DNA of 64,000 nt, from positions 140,978 through 204,977 of the forward strand of contig JAQTWB010000001.1 in NCBI GenBank assembly GCA_028689495.1. The letters run 5' to 3'. Each line of letters begins with the position of its first letter. Within the stretch, counting starts at the first letter, position 1. Below, one piece after another: positions 15,866 through 24,546 of this stretch. The position numbers were made by a program, and so were the translations under genes. The stretch is from a bacterium (GTDB taxonomy: Bacteria; Bdellovibrionota_C; UBA2361; SZUA-149; JAQTWB01). Under the pieces are notes generated by a model. The model was given only the letters and a program-made list of their open reading frames with translations. It made no database searches and was not told the origin of the DNA.

Positions 15866-18040
15866 TTGATTACTTTTACAGAGATACGCAATCTGGGCAG
15901 TTATTTCACAAATCAGCCTGGTTTGCGGTTCTCAATGCCTCTTTTTTTGTCGGGGTTCTTTCTCGTCGTCCTGGCGTTGTTTTTTCTTCCGATACCCCCT
16001 CGATTGCTCGATTTTCTTATTGCAACAAATCTTTTTCTGTCTTTGCTAATTTTTTATCGCGCTCTGTTTCTTGAGGGATTTTCCGGGTTGACCTCCTTTC
16101 CTATTGTGTTGCTCAGCGCAACTTTGTATCGCCTGGCGCTGAATATTTCCTCAACCAGACTGATACTGACAGACGGGGTAAAAGGTCCAGGTGCTGCGGG
16201 TCAGATTATCGAATCGGTCGGATTTGTTGTCGTCCGCGGGGACTTTTGGGTAGGAATAATCCTGTTTTCAATTATTGCGCTTGTTAACTATCTGGTTATT
16301 GCTCGTGGCGCAGCTCGAGTGTCTGAGGTTGCCGCACGGTTCGCCTTGGACGCACTGCCAGGTCGTCAGATGGCAATTGATTCTGATCGATCAGCGGGGA
16401 TAATTACGGCGTATCGTGCCAGCCAAGAGAGGGAAAAACTGGATGTAGAATCAAGATTTTTTGGTGCTATGGATGGCGCGATGAAGTTCGTGCAGGGTGA
16501 TGCTATTGCCGGATTTTTGATTACATTCATAAATTCATTTGCTGGTGTTGGATTGGGAATTTCCAGAGGGATGGATTTTAGCCAGTCGGTAAATACTTTT
16601 GGTATTCTTACGGTGGGAGATGGTCTTGTCACATTGATCCCATCGTTACTGGTTGCGGTTGGTGCGGGATTTGTTGTCAGTCGAGTGAATAATAGCGTTG
16701 GTGGGGGTTATACCGGATTGCAGTTGTTTTACGACCCTCGTGCTGTTGTTATGGCGGGGTTTGCGCTTCTATGTCTAATATTGCTGCCCGGATTACCGAT
16801 TATGCCATTTGCTCTGGTCTTGGGGGTTGTGCTTATTGGTGTGCGTAGTCTTCGTAAGGTTGAATCAATTAAGCGAGATATTGGTTTGGTCGGGGTATCT
16901 GGTTCTGATCGAACTATATCGTGTCGAGTTTCATCGTCTCTTTGGAATGCCGGACAGTATTCTGCTGAATGCAATCGATTGTATCCGGCAATACAGCGTG
17001 AGTTCCTCAACGAGGTGGGTATTCCGCTGCCTGCCCTGGAGCTTGTAAAAGATGATACTGTTCCTGACGGGTATGTTTCGATATCTGTAGGAGGTGGAGC
17101 GTGGGTGAGGAGGTTCGCTGATGAGAGGGAAACAACTGTGATGGTGGCGCCGCAGTTGTTGCGAGCGATAGGGGCACAATTAACAACCTATATTTCCTAT
17201 CCGCTAAAAGGCTATCTGCTGGCTAAGGTCAGTGACCGTGTCATGAGCAATCTCCCTGCCGACCTCTGTTTGTCTTCATTGGAGGTATCCCTTCAGAGTA
17301 TCAAAGAGGACTATCTTTTCTTTCTGCGCAACTCGATTGGTTATGACGATGTTAATAACTATTTAAGCGCATATGAAACGCACGCATCATTTAGTGTGAA
17401 CAGGTTGCGTGCGGATGAACTGTGTACACGTGGTGAATTACTTTTATTAATAAGAAGGTTGTTGATGGACGGAGTTCCTCTGGTTCAAGGAGGCCTGATT
17501 CTTGATGCTATTGTGATGGCACTCGAAAATTCGGATTCTCGTGAATTTCAAACGGATAGTCAGTCTCTTTACTTTGCGGTTCGGTCAGGGGTTATTCCGC
17601 TCATTCTTGAGGCGTTGTCGTATGCGGCCGAGCCGCTTTCGGTTATAATTGTTGGCCCTGAAGTAGAAGATGAGCTCATACAGAATTATGAGATGAGTGA
17701 GGGTAGGATGCAATTGTCACTTCCCTCTAGCCCCGTTAAGAAAATACTGTCTCGTGATTTTGATCGAGTTATTAGACCGGTTATTGAGAGAACCTCCAGC
17801 TCGCTGGTGGTTGTCATTGCGGAAGAATTGGTATCTTTGCTTGCAGGATATATCGCAGTCACATTTCGCGTTTTTGGTCGGGTAATGGTGATATCTCCAA
17901 AAGAGGCAAACTCGCTAGGTATATATGAGGTTGTGACAGTAGTGCACAGGTCTGAGTCGCCACACTCAATTGGGCGCAAAATACCACAAGATATTTCAAG
18001 TGTAGCAGGCTATGAGCTGGGGGCACGCAGCGATAGCTGA
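15866..18040 (+). CDS. sctV: FlhA/SctV-family export gate protein
   Basis: Inner-membrane export gate of type III secretion (flagellar FlhA or injectisome SctV). 724 residues. The N-terminal half holds the multi-helix membrane domain with SATLYRLALNISSTRLIL and the FHIPEP hallmark VAARFALDALPGRQMAIDSD (about residues 154-173), followed by SAGII. The C-terminal half is the large cytosolic domain that forms the nonameric ring in the family. The predicted start is TTG 15866; ATG 15932 is an alternative but lacks an SD. No SctR, S, T, U or SctN gene is nearby, so the gate is separated from its usual partners. The cytosolic domain is divergent. Confidence 0.88.
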   Translation: MITFTEIRNLGSYFTNQPGLRFSMPLFLSGFFLVVLALFFLPIPPRLLDFLIATNLFLSLLIFYRALFLEGFSGLTSFPIVLLSATLYRLALNISSTRLILTDGVKGPGAAGQIIESVGFVVVRGDFWVGIILFSIIALVNYLVIARGAARVSEVAARFALDALPGRQMAIDSDRSAGIITAYRASQEREKLDVESRFFGAMDGAMKFVQGDAIAGFLITFINSFAGVGLGISRGMDFSQSVNTFGILTVGDGLVTLIPSLLVAVGAGFVVSRVNNSVGGGYTGLQLFYDPRAVVMAGFALLCLILLPGLPIMPFALVLGVVLIGVRSLRKVESIKRDIGLVGVSGSDRTISCRVSSSLWNAGQYSAECNRLYPAIQREFLNEVGIPLPALELVKDDTVPDGYVSISVGGGAWVRRFADERETTVMVAPQLLRAIGAQLTTYISYPLKGYLLAKVSDRVMSNLPADLCLSSLEVSLQSIKEDYLFFLRNSIGYDDVNNYLSAYETHASFSVNRLRADELCTRGELLLLIRRLLMDGVPLVQGGLILDAIVMALENSDSREFQTDSQSLYFAVRSGVIPLILEALSYAAEPLSVIIVGPEVEDELIQNYEMSEGRMQLSLPSSPVKKILSRDFDRVIRPVIERTSSSLVVVIAEELVSLLAGYIAVTFRVFGRVMVISPKEANSLGIYEVVTVVHRSESPHSIGRKIPQDISSVAGYELGARSDS

Positions 18041-18064
18041 ATTGCCAATTAATTTCAGGAGCGG

Positions 18065-20554
18065 ATGATGGCTGAGCAAAAAACATCAATTCTAGACGAT
18101 AATGATTTTCGTGATGCGTTTGATTTGTTCAAACCAACAGCGGGCTCACCAGTGGCGCAGAGTTATGATATCGCGGAAAAATCCAGTGGGCGTAAGGGGC
18201 TTTTGTGGCGGTTTCGTACTTCTTCCGGGCCTGAGGAGAGTGAACGTTTTCTCAAGAGAATGATACTGGTGTCTGGTTTTGAAGATGGAGTTCCGGAAAT
18301 TCTTTATCATGGTGTCGATGGACTAGGGCATTGTGTTGTTGCGCAGACCGCAAAAGAGGGCACAGCAAGTATACTTTCGGTAATGTCATCTGAAGAAGTG
18401 GTGGATCTCTTTCGTCAGCTTGTTCTTCTTGTATCGCGATTTCATCGGCATGGGGTGACAGTTGGTCTGTTAGAAGCGTCATCGTTTGTTATAGATGGGA
18501 CCGGTGAACCACAGCTTCAGTGGTTGATGGGGCCTCGCAAGATAGGAAAGGCACTTCTCGAGAAATGTATGAGCGAGGGAAGTGAATTTGTTCACTATCG
18601 TTCTCCAGAAGAGAGAGTCGGTATGATGGGTGATATGAGGTCTGATATCTACGCATTGGGAGTTTTAGGATATCGAATGCTGTCTGGCACTTATCCTTTT
18701 CTTGCTGATACCATATCAGAGGATATGAGGCCCCAACAGCTTGAATCACCTTCTTCGGCGTTGTTGTCGGTTAGACCGTGGGTGGACGAGATTGTCTGGA
18801 AGTGTCTTCAGCATTCTTCTCGTGATCGATTTCAGAATGCCGAAGAAATGTTGAATGCAATTGACGATGGATTGTCCAATGGTGTGGTCTCCGGGATAAC
18901 TACTGGCTGGAAGCAAAGTAAGGTAGTTGTCCGTGTAGAAGGTGCGGGTAAGTCTAAACCCAAAAATGGCCAGGATGGAGCACAATATGACGGTAAGCGT
19001 GCTATTTATGCAAGGGGGTCCACTGACCTTGGTCAAACACGAAAGCGTGATGCAGCGTCGGGTAGCAACGTTGAGTTCGGAGCAAGGAATTGGAAGCTGC
19101 TAGCCTTATTTGCCGCAGCTGTATTTTTGGCTGTTTTGCTGGTTGTAGTTGCTACGTCTCTGCAAAAATCACCCGAAAAAAGTGGTCTGGACGTTCTAAT
19201 TGAAACACTTGGACCAGATGTTCGTTTAGCGGCGGTGAAATTAATTGATAGTGAGACTTCAGCTGAAGATAAAGATATCTTGATAGCGGAGATTGGCGCT
19301 AGCGACGATACTGGTGCAATGAACTTCCTGAGTGCCTGGTCCGCATCTCCAGATGGTTCTCATTATCGAAATAAAATTGAATCTTCACTTCTGGAGCGTC
19401 TTGAGAGTAGTGGTTGCAAAAGGACGGCAGAACAGTTGAGGCAGTGGCAGCGGGATCAGTATGGGTATGTCTATGACAAAGCGCAGCTTCGGCTGAGTTT
19501 TTCACTTGGTCGCTCATGTGACAATCGTTTGCCGCTTGAGTTCCGTGTTCGAGAGCTTGACAATCTCAGAGAATCAAATCGTAGCTTTGCATTGCGCCTT
19601 GTCGGTGCTTTGGCTCTGGATGGGATTGATGGTGAAGAGTATATACCTGTTTTACGTAGATTTCTCTCTGATACGATTCCGATAAGTGAACTTGATGGCA
19701 AATCTCTTCCGGCGATGGTTCTGGCTTCTAATGATTTGGCAATTGCTTTTGGTGAAGAGGCAATGTCGCAAGTATCCGAACTAAATAATTCCGAGTTACG
19801 CTGGTTGATTGTTAGAACAGCAGAAATTCGCTCTTTATACTTCAAAAAACTTGTAAACGTGTTTGCCAATAAGGAGGAATTGCCTCCATTTCAGAAGCTT
19901 TTTCTTAAAATGATTGATGGGGGAGATAATGGCGAACCAGTTACACCGGAATTGCAGCTGTCCCTGGCGCGTGCAGCTTTTGGTCGCCTCCTCGATGACG
20001 ATGTGAAAGCTTTGGCTAATTGGTACTCGCTTGATGCTGAAAAAGCATTATGTGCTGCATCGGCCATTGCTTCGGATCCGGGTCTTTCATTGTTTGCTTT
20101 TGAATCATTGGCAGGACGCTCCGTGATTCAGGAGCCGGGAAAGAGTCTTGTCGCCTGGGGCAAGAGGGGGGCATGGGAGAAAAGGCAGAGAATTGCAAAG
20201 CCGGTTGGTATTTTATGTCTTTATGATATCGCGAGCGAAAGTCAGATTAATTATGCTCTTGATGAGATTATGCCTATTGCCGGCCAGGGGGTCTTTTTTG
20301 AGACTCTCAAGGAGAGTAAGATACCGAAATTACACCTGAAAGCCGTTGAACGATTTGGCCAGATGTTGCCTTCTGCAGACTTGCTTGACATGTTGCATGG
20401 AGAGAATCCGGAGCTGAAGAAGCTGGCTCTCCGCTCACTTGCCGGAAGGAATGAAGTTCAGGTTTTGAGGCTTATTCTACGTGCTTATGAGAAAGAAGAT
20501 AGTGAAGAAATTCGTGAACTATACCGAAAGTATCATTGGGTGACAGCACGATAG
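18065..20554 (+). CDS. Membrane pseudokinase with long C-terminal helical domain
   Basis: 829 residues. Residues ~1-280 have a Ser/Thr kinase fold: RSPEERVGMMGDMRSDIYAL with the following GVLGYRMLSG resembles the APE motif and F-helix, and RDRFQNAEEML resembles the kinase end. However, the catalytic loop reads HRHGVTVGLLEASS instead of HRDLKPEN, there is no DFG, and no clear glycine loop or VAIK lysine, so it should be inactive. A Lys/Arg linker precedes one membrane helix (LLALFAAAVFLAVLLVVVAT, ~343-362). The remaining ~460 residues are leucine-rich and helical, suggestive of HEAT-like repeats and predicted to lie outside the membrane. ATG 18065/18068 follows CAGGAGCG. Coupling to sctV and FHA genes suggests a scaffold role. 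Confidence 0.8.
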   Translation: MMAEQKTSILDDNDFRDAFDLFKPTAGSPVAQSYDIAEKSSGRKGLLWRFRTSSGPEESERFLKRMILVSGFEDGVPEILYHGVDGLGHCVVAQTAKEGTASILSVMSSEEVVDLFRQLVLLVSRFHRHGVTVGLLEASSFVIDGTGEPQLQWLMGPRKIGKALLEKCMSEGSEFVHYRSPEERVGMMGDMRSDIYALGVLGYRMLSGTYPFLADTISEDMRPQQLESPSSALLSVRPWVDEIVWKCLQHSSRDRFQNAEEMLNAIDDGLSNGVVSGITTGWKQSKVVVRVEGAGKSKPKNGQDGAQYDGKRAIYARGSTDLGQTRKRDAASGSNVEFGARNWKLLALFAAAVFLAVLLVVVATSLQKSPEKSGLDVLIETLGPDVRLAAVKLIDSETSAEDKDILIAEIGASDDTGAMNFLSAWSASPDGSHYRNKIESSLLERLESSGCKRTAEQLRQWQRDQYGYVYDKAQLRLSFSLGRSCDNRLPLEFRVRELDNLRESNRSFALRLVGALALDGIDGEEYIPVLRRFLSDTIPISELDGKSLPAMVLASNDLAIAFGEEAMSQVSELNNSELRWLIVRTAEIRSLYFKKLVNVFANKEELPPFQKLFLKMIDGGDNGEPVTPELQLSLARAAFGRLLDDDVKALANWYSLDAEKALCAASAIASDPGLSLFAFESLAGRSVIQEPGKSLVAWGKRGAWEKRQRIAKPVGILCLYDIASESQINYALDEIMPIAGQGVFFETLKESKIPKLHLKAVERFGQMLPSADLLDMLHGENPELKKLALRSLAGRNEVQVLRLILRAYEKEDSEEIRELYRKYHWVTAR

Positions 20555-20572
20555 CGAATTGGAGATTTAACT

Positions 20573-22174
20573 TTGTTTGCACTTGAGATTGATTTTCATG
20601 ACGGCGTTAGCGCCCGAGAGGTGATGATGGTGCGTAGGCCATTTGCTATTGTGGGCGGGAGTGAGTCCGCGCATGTAGTGATCGAAGGCACCAGTGGTTT
20701 GAATGAAATTCGGTTTACGAGAGGGCTCGACGGAAGTTTTCGTTGTGAGTATTTGCGTGGAGGAATTGTTCAGGGGACCATGACTGAGGTTATCACTGGT
20801 TCAGGGGTTTTTAGAATTGGGGAGGTCAGCTTGCGGTTAACTGCTTTAGATTCTGACTTACGCAATGACCCTGAGCTGCCTCCGGATGTGGCTGCAATAA
20901 ACGTCCTTCGTCGTGCCCTTGCTTTCCCGAGCCCCAAATTTCCGGCACTGGTTGTTCTTGGGAAAAATCCAATAGTCTATTCGTTTGCGTCGGACGATAT
21001 TGTTCTTGTTGGACGTTCGAGACGCTGTGGCCTTCGACTTGATTCGGCAGGAGTTTCAAGTGAGCACGCTCAAGTAGGGTACGATAACGGGATGTTTTGG
21101 GTGGAGGACCTTGGAAGCACTAACGGAACTTATATTTCAGGAAAGCTGATTGCGGGAAGACAGTATCTGCCAGTGGGAGAGTTTGTGCAGATAGGTGGCG
21201 ATTGTTTTCTTGCCGGAGTGTCACAAGAGTTGGAATACGAGCAGGTGACAAGACAAGCCAATCAGCAAATTGCGAACATTCCGGAAGTCTCTGCTGATTA
21301 TCCACGCATATTGACGATGTCGGAACATGTGCAGCCGCGTCAACTAAAGGTTGGCAAGAAGAAAAGGGTTACAGTAGGTAGAGATTCGGGTAGTGACTTA
21401 TGGGTTTCAGCAAGTCATGTGTCATTCAATCATTTGGAGATATTTTACAACTCACAATCTGCCTCTGCGGTTACTGATACCAGTTCCAACGGAACTTATC
21501 TAAACGGTATGCGATTGCCTCGTGGCGAATCATATGCGTTGCCTCCCGGGCCGGTGGAAATTGATCTGCAGGGGGGAATTAAATTGATATTGTTGAATTC
21601 TGCTGAAGACGAAGAGTTATGGCAGCGAAGCACTGGCAGTGAGCACAAAGTGTCGGGGATTGAAGAGCAAGTTAGAGATATCGGCGATGACACTTTTCAT
21701 GAAACGGGTGATGACAGCGGTCTTGCGGATAGTTTTGAAGATGGTTCAGGCTTTGAAAGCGCGGATCAACTTCTGTTTGAGGAAGACGATCCACGATATT
21801 TGGCAGAAGATGAATCTGATAGAGTTACTGACGTCTTTCGACATTTGTCGTCTGGGACAATTCAAGATTCCGGAGCCAAAGTTGAATCGGTAAATAAAGG
21901 GAGTACTTTTTATCAAGAGGTTCAACCCAGGGGTGGACAGCATGTTTCATCTTCAGCTGGAGATGTCGGGGAGATTACGGCAAAACCGTCTCCCTTTTTG
22001 TCTCAGGATGAATTTGAAGATTTTAGTGAAGATGCTGAACTTAGATCGACTACAGTTTTCGATGATGAACACGGGAACTATGGTTTGGGGAAAATGGGTC
22101 GAGTCATTCTTGTAACAGGTGTTATCTTGCTCGTCGGTTCTTTAGGCGTAATGGCCGTTGTATTTTTACAGTAG
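20573..22174 (+). CDS. Tail-anchored protein with three FHA-like modules
   Basis: 533 residues. Module 1 (1-95) is FHA-like but lacks the phosphate-binding residues, as in the cytoplasmic domain of SctD ring proteins. Module 2 (~125-220) is canonical: VGRSRRCG, SSEHAQV, GSTNGTYISG. Module 3 (~245-340) is near canonical: VGRDSGSD, SHVSFNHLEI, SSNGTYLNG. An acidic disordered stretch follows, and the protein ends in one membrane helix (ILVTGVILLVGSLGVMAVVF). SctD proteins instead have the helix mid-protein and a periplasmic part, which is missing here. TTG 20573 follows GGAGATTTAAC. It likely reads phosphothreonines at the inner membrane, and may replace SctD. Confidence 0.82.
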   Translation: MFALEIDFHDGVSAREVMMVRRPFAIVGGSESAHVVIEGTSGLNEIRFTRGLDGSFRCEYLRGGIVQGTMTEVITGSGVFRIGEVSLRLTALDSDLRNDPELPPDVAAINVLRRALAFPSPKFPALVVLGKNPIVYSFASDDIVLVGRSRRCGLRLDSAGVSSEHAQVGYDNGMFWVEDLGSTNGTYISGKLIAGRQYLPVGEFVQIGGDCFLAGVSQELEYEQVTRQANQQIANIPEVSADYPRILTMSEHVQPRQLKVGKKKRVTVGRDSGSDLWVSASHVSFNHLEIFYNSQSASAVTDTSSNGTYLNGMRLPRGESYALPPGPVEIDLQGGIKLILLNSAEDEELWQRSTGSEHKVSGIEEQVRDIGDDTFHETGDDSGLADSFEDGSGFESADQLLFEEDDPRYLAEDESDRVTDVFRHLSSGTIQDSGAKVESVNKGSTFYQEVQPRGGQHVSSSAGDVGEITAKPSPFLSQDEFEDFSEDAELRSTTVFDDEHGNYGLGKMGRVILVTGVILLVGSLGVMAVVFLQ

Positions 22175-22219
22175 AGACAGCAAATATGATTTTAATTGAA
22201 AGTGACATTGGAGGTAAAT

Positions 22220-23389
22220 ATGTCTGATAAGGATGAATTGGCGTTTGTACGCTGTCCTAGTTGCAATAGTCTGATCCCATCGCGCGCTAAGCGCTGTCGA
22301 ATGTGTGGTTTCCTTTTGTCTGATGCCGCACCGGTTGAAAACGAAGATCCGGAAAGAAAGAGTGGAAGAGTATATCAAAAAACAGTCTCTCTGACCCCTC
22401 AGGAAGTTGAAACTTTAAAAGCCGGTATCGAATCGTCGGACGATGTTCCGCAGCCTGTTCGCACTTCTGAGACCAAACTTCCAGTTGAGCCTTCGTCAGG
22501 AACGCCTGTAAGTGAACAAGTGACTGAAGAGAAGCGAGGTGGGTTTCGGTTGGCTGGTCGTAGTATTGATACCGTAATTGACGCAGTGGAAGTTAAGCCA
22601 CCTCAAGATTCTAAGGTTGAATCCGGGAAGGACAGAGAGGGTGCGAAGGAGCCGGCGCCTTTAAAGCGTTCCGAGAGACAGGGGGTGGCAGGCCCTGCCC
22701 AGAGAGGCGATGAACCCATAGTAGAAGATCGGCAGGGAGCAGAACATCTTGAGACTGGTGATTCAGAAGTCCGTCAGCAAGATGATGGCCGTAGTCAGTT
22801 TGAACGTGAGCGGCGTGAACGTGCAAAGGAACGAAAGAGGAAAAAGAATCGCGACAGGCAACGGCAGAGTTATGATGAGTCTGCTGTGGTTGAGAAAGAA
22901 TCAGTTGTAGAAGAAGTGCAAGCACGAAAACCGAATGTGTTCTCAGATGCGGTGTCAAAAGAGCGGAAGGAAGAATTTCATCCGAAGCAAAAATTTCCTA
23001 GGGAGGTAAGAGTGGATGCGGAAAAAACACATGAGATGTCCTCTGACGGTGAACTTGTTGGTTGGCTCGTTAGTTATGAACGTGATTCACGAGGAATTGC
23101 TACAGAGCTTCGCACGGGAAGGTTTATGGTAACTCAAGAACGTTTGAGAAGTACAGATATGCTAATTAATCATTCGTCTGTATCTACTCCTCATTGCATG
23201 TTGAAGGCTGTTGCTGGTCGAGGCATAGAGATTGGTGATTTGATGAGTGAAAATGGAACTTATGTAAAAAAAGCTGGCGAGCAATCCTATACCAGGCATT
23301 CGGATCCAGTTGTGGTCACCAGTGGCGACAGTGTTAAGTTTGGCTCTTATGAGGTGTTGATTTGCCTTGTCCCGTCGCGACGAAAGTAG
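22220..23389 (+). CDS. Zinc-ribbon, disordered linker and FHA-domain protein
   Basis: About 389 residues, ATG 22220 after TTGGAGGTAAAT. An N-terminal zinc ribbon (CPSC ... CRMC, C12-C15-C26-C29) is followed by KTVSLTPQE (T55, T59), then a long charged, probably unstructured region (residues ~75-270, rich in Arg/Glu/Lys), and a C-terminal FHA domain starting GWLVSYERDSRG with SSVSTPHCM and SENGTYV. Domain opening and LTP motif match the FHA protein at 6249. Soluble, no signal peptide. It sits between the triple-FHA protein and sctJ. Confidence 0.85.
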   Translation: MSDKDELAFVRCPSCNSLIPSRAKRCRMCGFLLSDAAPVENEDPERKSGRVYQKTVSLTPQEVETLKAGIESSDDVPQPVRTSETKLPVEPSSGTPVSEQVTEEKRGGFRLAGRSIDTVIDAVEVKPPQDSKVESGKDREGAKEPAPLKRSERQGVAGPAQRGDEPIVEDRQGAEHLETGDSEVRQQDDGRSQFERERRERAKERKRKKNRDRQRQSYDESAVVEKESVVEEVQARKPNVFSDAVSKERKEEFHPKQKFPREVRVDAEKTHEMSSDGELVGWLVSYERDSRGIATELRTGRFMVTQERLRSTDMLINHSSVSTPHCMLKAVAGRGIEIGDLMSENGTYVKKAGEQSYTRHSDPVVVTSGDSVKFGSYEVLICLVPSRRK

Positions 23390-23413
23390 AGAAATTTGGC
23401 TTTAGGAGCTTGT

Positions 23414-24301
23414 ATGGTGGGTTCGACAATCGCTTACGGGAATTTTTCTCGGGCAAGGAAAACAACTTCTACGAGGTTGTATTGTCGATTAATGTTGTGC
23501 CTGTCGCTGATTTTTTTGTCAGCTTGCGCTGAGCAGGAGTTGACAGTTCGTTTGACGGAGCGGCAATCCATTTCTTTACTTGTTTCACTTGCTGACCAGG
23601 GGATTGATGCACGCCGGCAATATGATGATCTTTCCGGAACTTACGATATTTATGTGCCGGAATCCAGTTATAGAGAGGCAATGTCAGTTTTGGATTCAAG
23701 TTGGCCAAAACCTGAGTTCGAGGGGCAGATTGATAATCTGTTGAAGGATGAGTCATTTTTCCCTGGGTTCTCGCAGAACAGACCAGGTAAAGACGAAAAA
23801 CTGTTGTCGCTACAGGTGGAACGGTTGTTATCGGCTGTTCCGGGCGTAGAGGAAGTCAAGGCTCTTGTGCGATTTCCGGCAGCGGACGGGCCGTTGAAGT
23901 TGAGAAGAATAGCTTCAGATAATCCAATTCGTTTGGCAGTAGTTGTCAAATCAACTGTTGGAAACGATAAAGTAGAAGGTTTGAGGGAGCGTCTTCAGAA
24001 GCTTCTCCAGGGATTTTTTGAGTCAGAGAATGATCATGGTCCGAAGACTTTAGTGCAGATTTTTATGGTAGAGAGCGGCCGAACTTCCAGTGTAGGCGAG
24101 AGAGCCTTGTCTATAGGTTCTGTTTGGCCATTTTCATTTCGAGTCCTAGAGGGCGATCGGGGGATAATGTCATGGCAGTTTACCGTATTTGGCTTGGGTC
24201 TGGTAATCCCAGCCTTTGTAGTTGGGTTTGTTCTCGGACAACGCGGATATTTAAAGCCGCTTTCTACGGATCCCAGTGGGAAAGATGACAATCAGAGGTG
24301 A
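23414..24301 (+). CDS. sctJ: SctJ/YscJ/FliF-family ring lipoprotein
   Basis: Inner ring component of type III secretion. ATG 23414 follows TAGGAGCTTGT and is preferred over TTG 23396. The signal peptide ends in the lipobox LSAC followed by AEQE. The first ring-building motif (RLTERQSISLLVSLADQGID), the linker, and the second (SLQVERLLSAVPGVEEVKAL) match the YscJ/FliF N-terminal domains. A C-terminal membrane segment (FTVFGLGLVIPAFVVGFVLG) is as in SctJ. Length (about 295) fits SctJ rather than FliF. It is 24 bp after the FHA gene. Confidence 0.88.
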   Translation: MVGSTIAYGNFSRARKTTSTRLYCRLMLCLSLIFLSACAEQELTVRLTERQSISLLVSLADQGIDARRQYDDLSGTYDIYVPESSYREAMSVLDSSWPKPEFEGQIDNLLKDESFFPGFSQNRPGKDEKLLSLQVERLLSAVPGVEEVKALVRFPAADGPLKLRRIASDNPIRLAVVVKSTVGNDKVEGLRERLQKLLQGFFESENDHGPKTLVQIFMVESGRTSSVGERALSIGSVWPFSFRVLEGDRGIMSWQFTVFGLGLVIPAFVVGFVLGQRGYLKPLSTDPSGKDDNQR

Positions 24302-24305
24302 TAAT

Positions 24306-24530
24306 ATGAGCGAAGATCAGTTGTTGAGTGAGCTATCTTCTGCCGAACGTGCGATGGTAGCGGTCGCTGTTTTGCTTGATGGGCATGATGCTGTATCTTT
24401 TTTGGGGAATGATACTGTTCGAGGAGAGGCTTTGAAGAAGGCAGCAAAAAGTTTAGTTGCGTTAGCTCCGGATCTACGTCTGCCATTTGTTGGAACGATC
24501 CTTCGTAATGCATCTAAAGATTTGGGGTAA
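24306..24530 (+). CDS. Small unknown protein between sctJ and sctQ
   Basis: 74 residues. ATG 24306 follows CAGAGGTGATA at ideal distance and lies 4 bp after sctJ, so it is surely translated. Mostly helical pattern with AERAMVAVAVLLDGHDAVSF and SLVALAPDLRLPFVGTILRN; no Cys, no clear membrane segment. By position it could be a reduced SctK/SctL-type or stalk adaptor, or an inner-rod protein. None of these is supported by sequence. Confidence 0.65.
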   Translation: MSEDQLLSELSSAERAMVAVAVLLDGHDAVSFLGNDTVRGEALKKAAKSLVALAPDLRLPFVGTILRNASKDLG

Positions 24531-24546
24531 TAGTCAGGAGAAGGTC

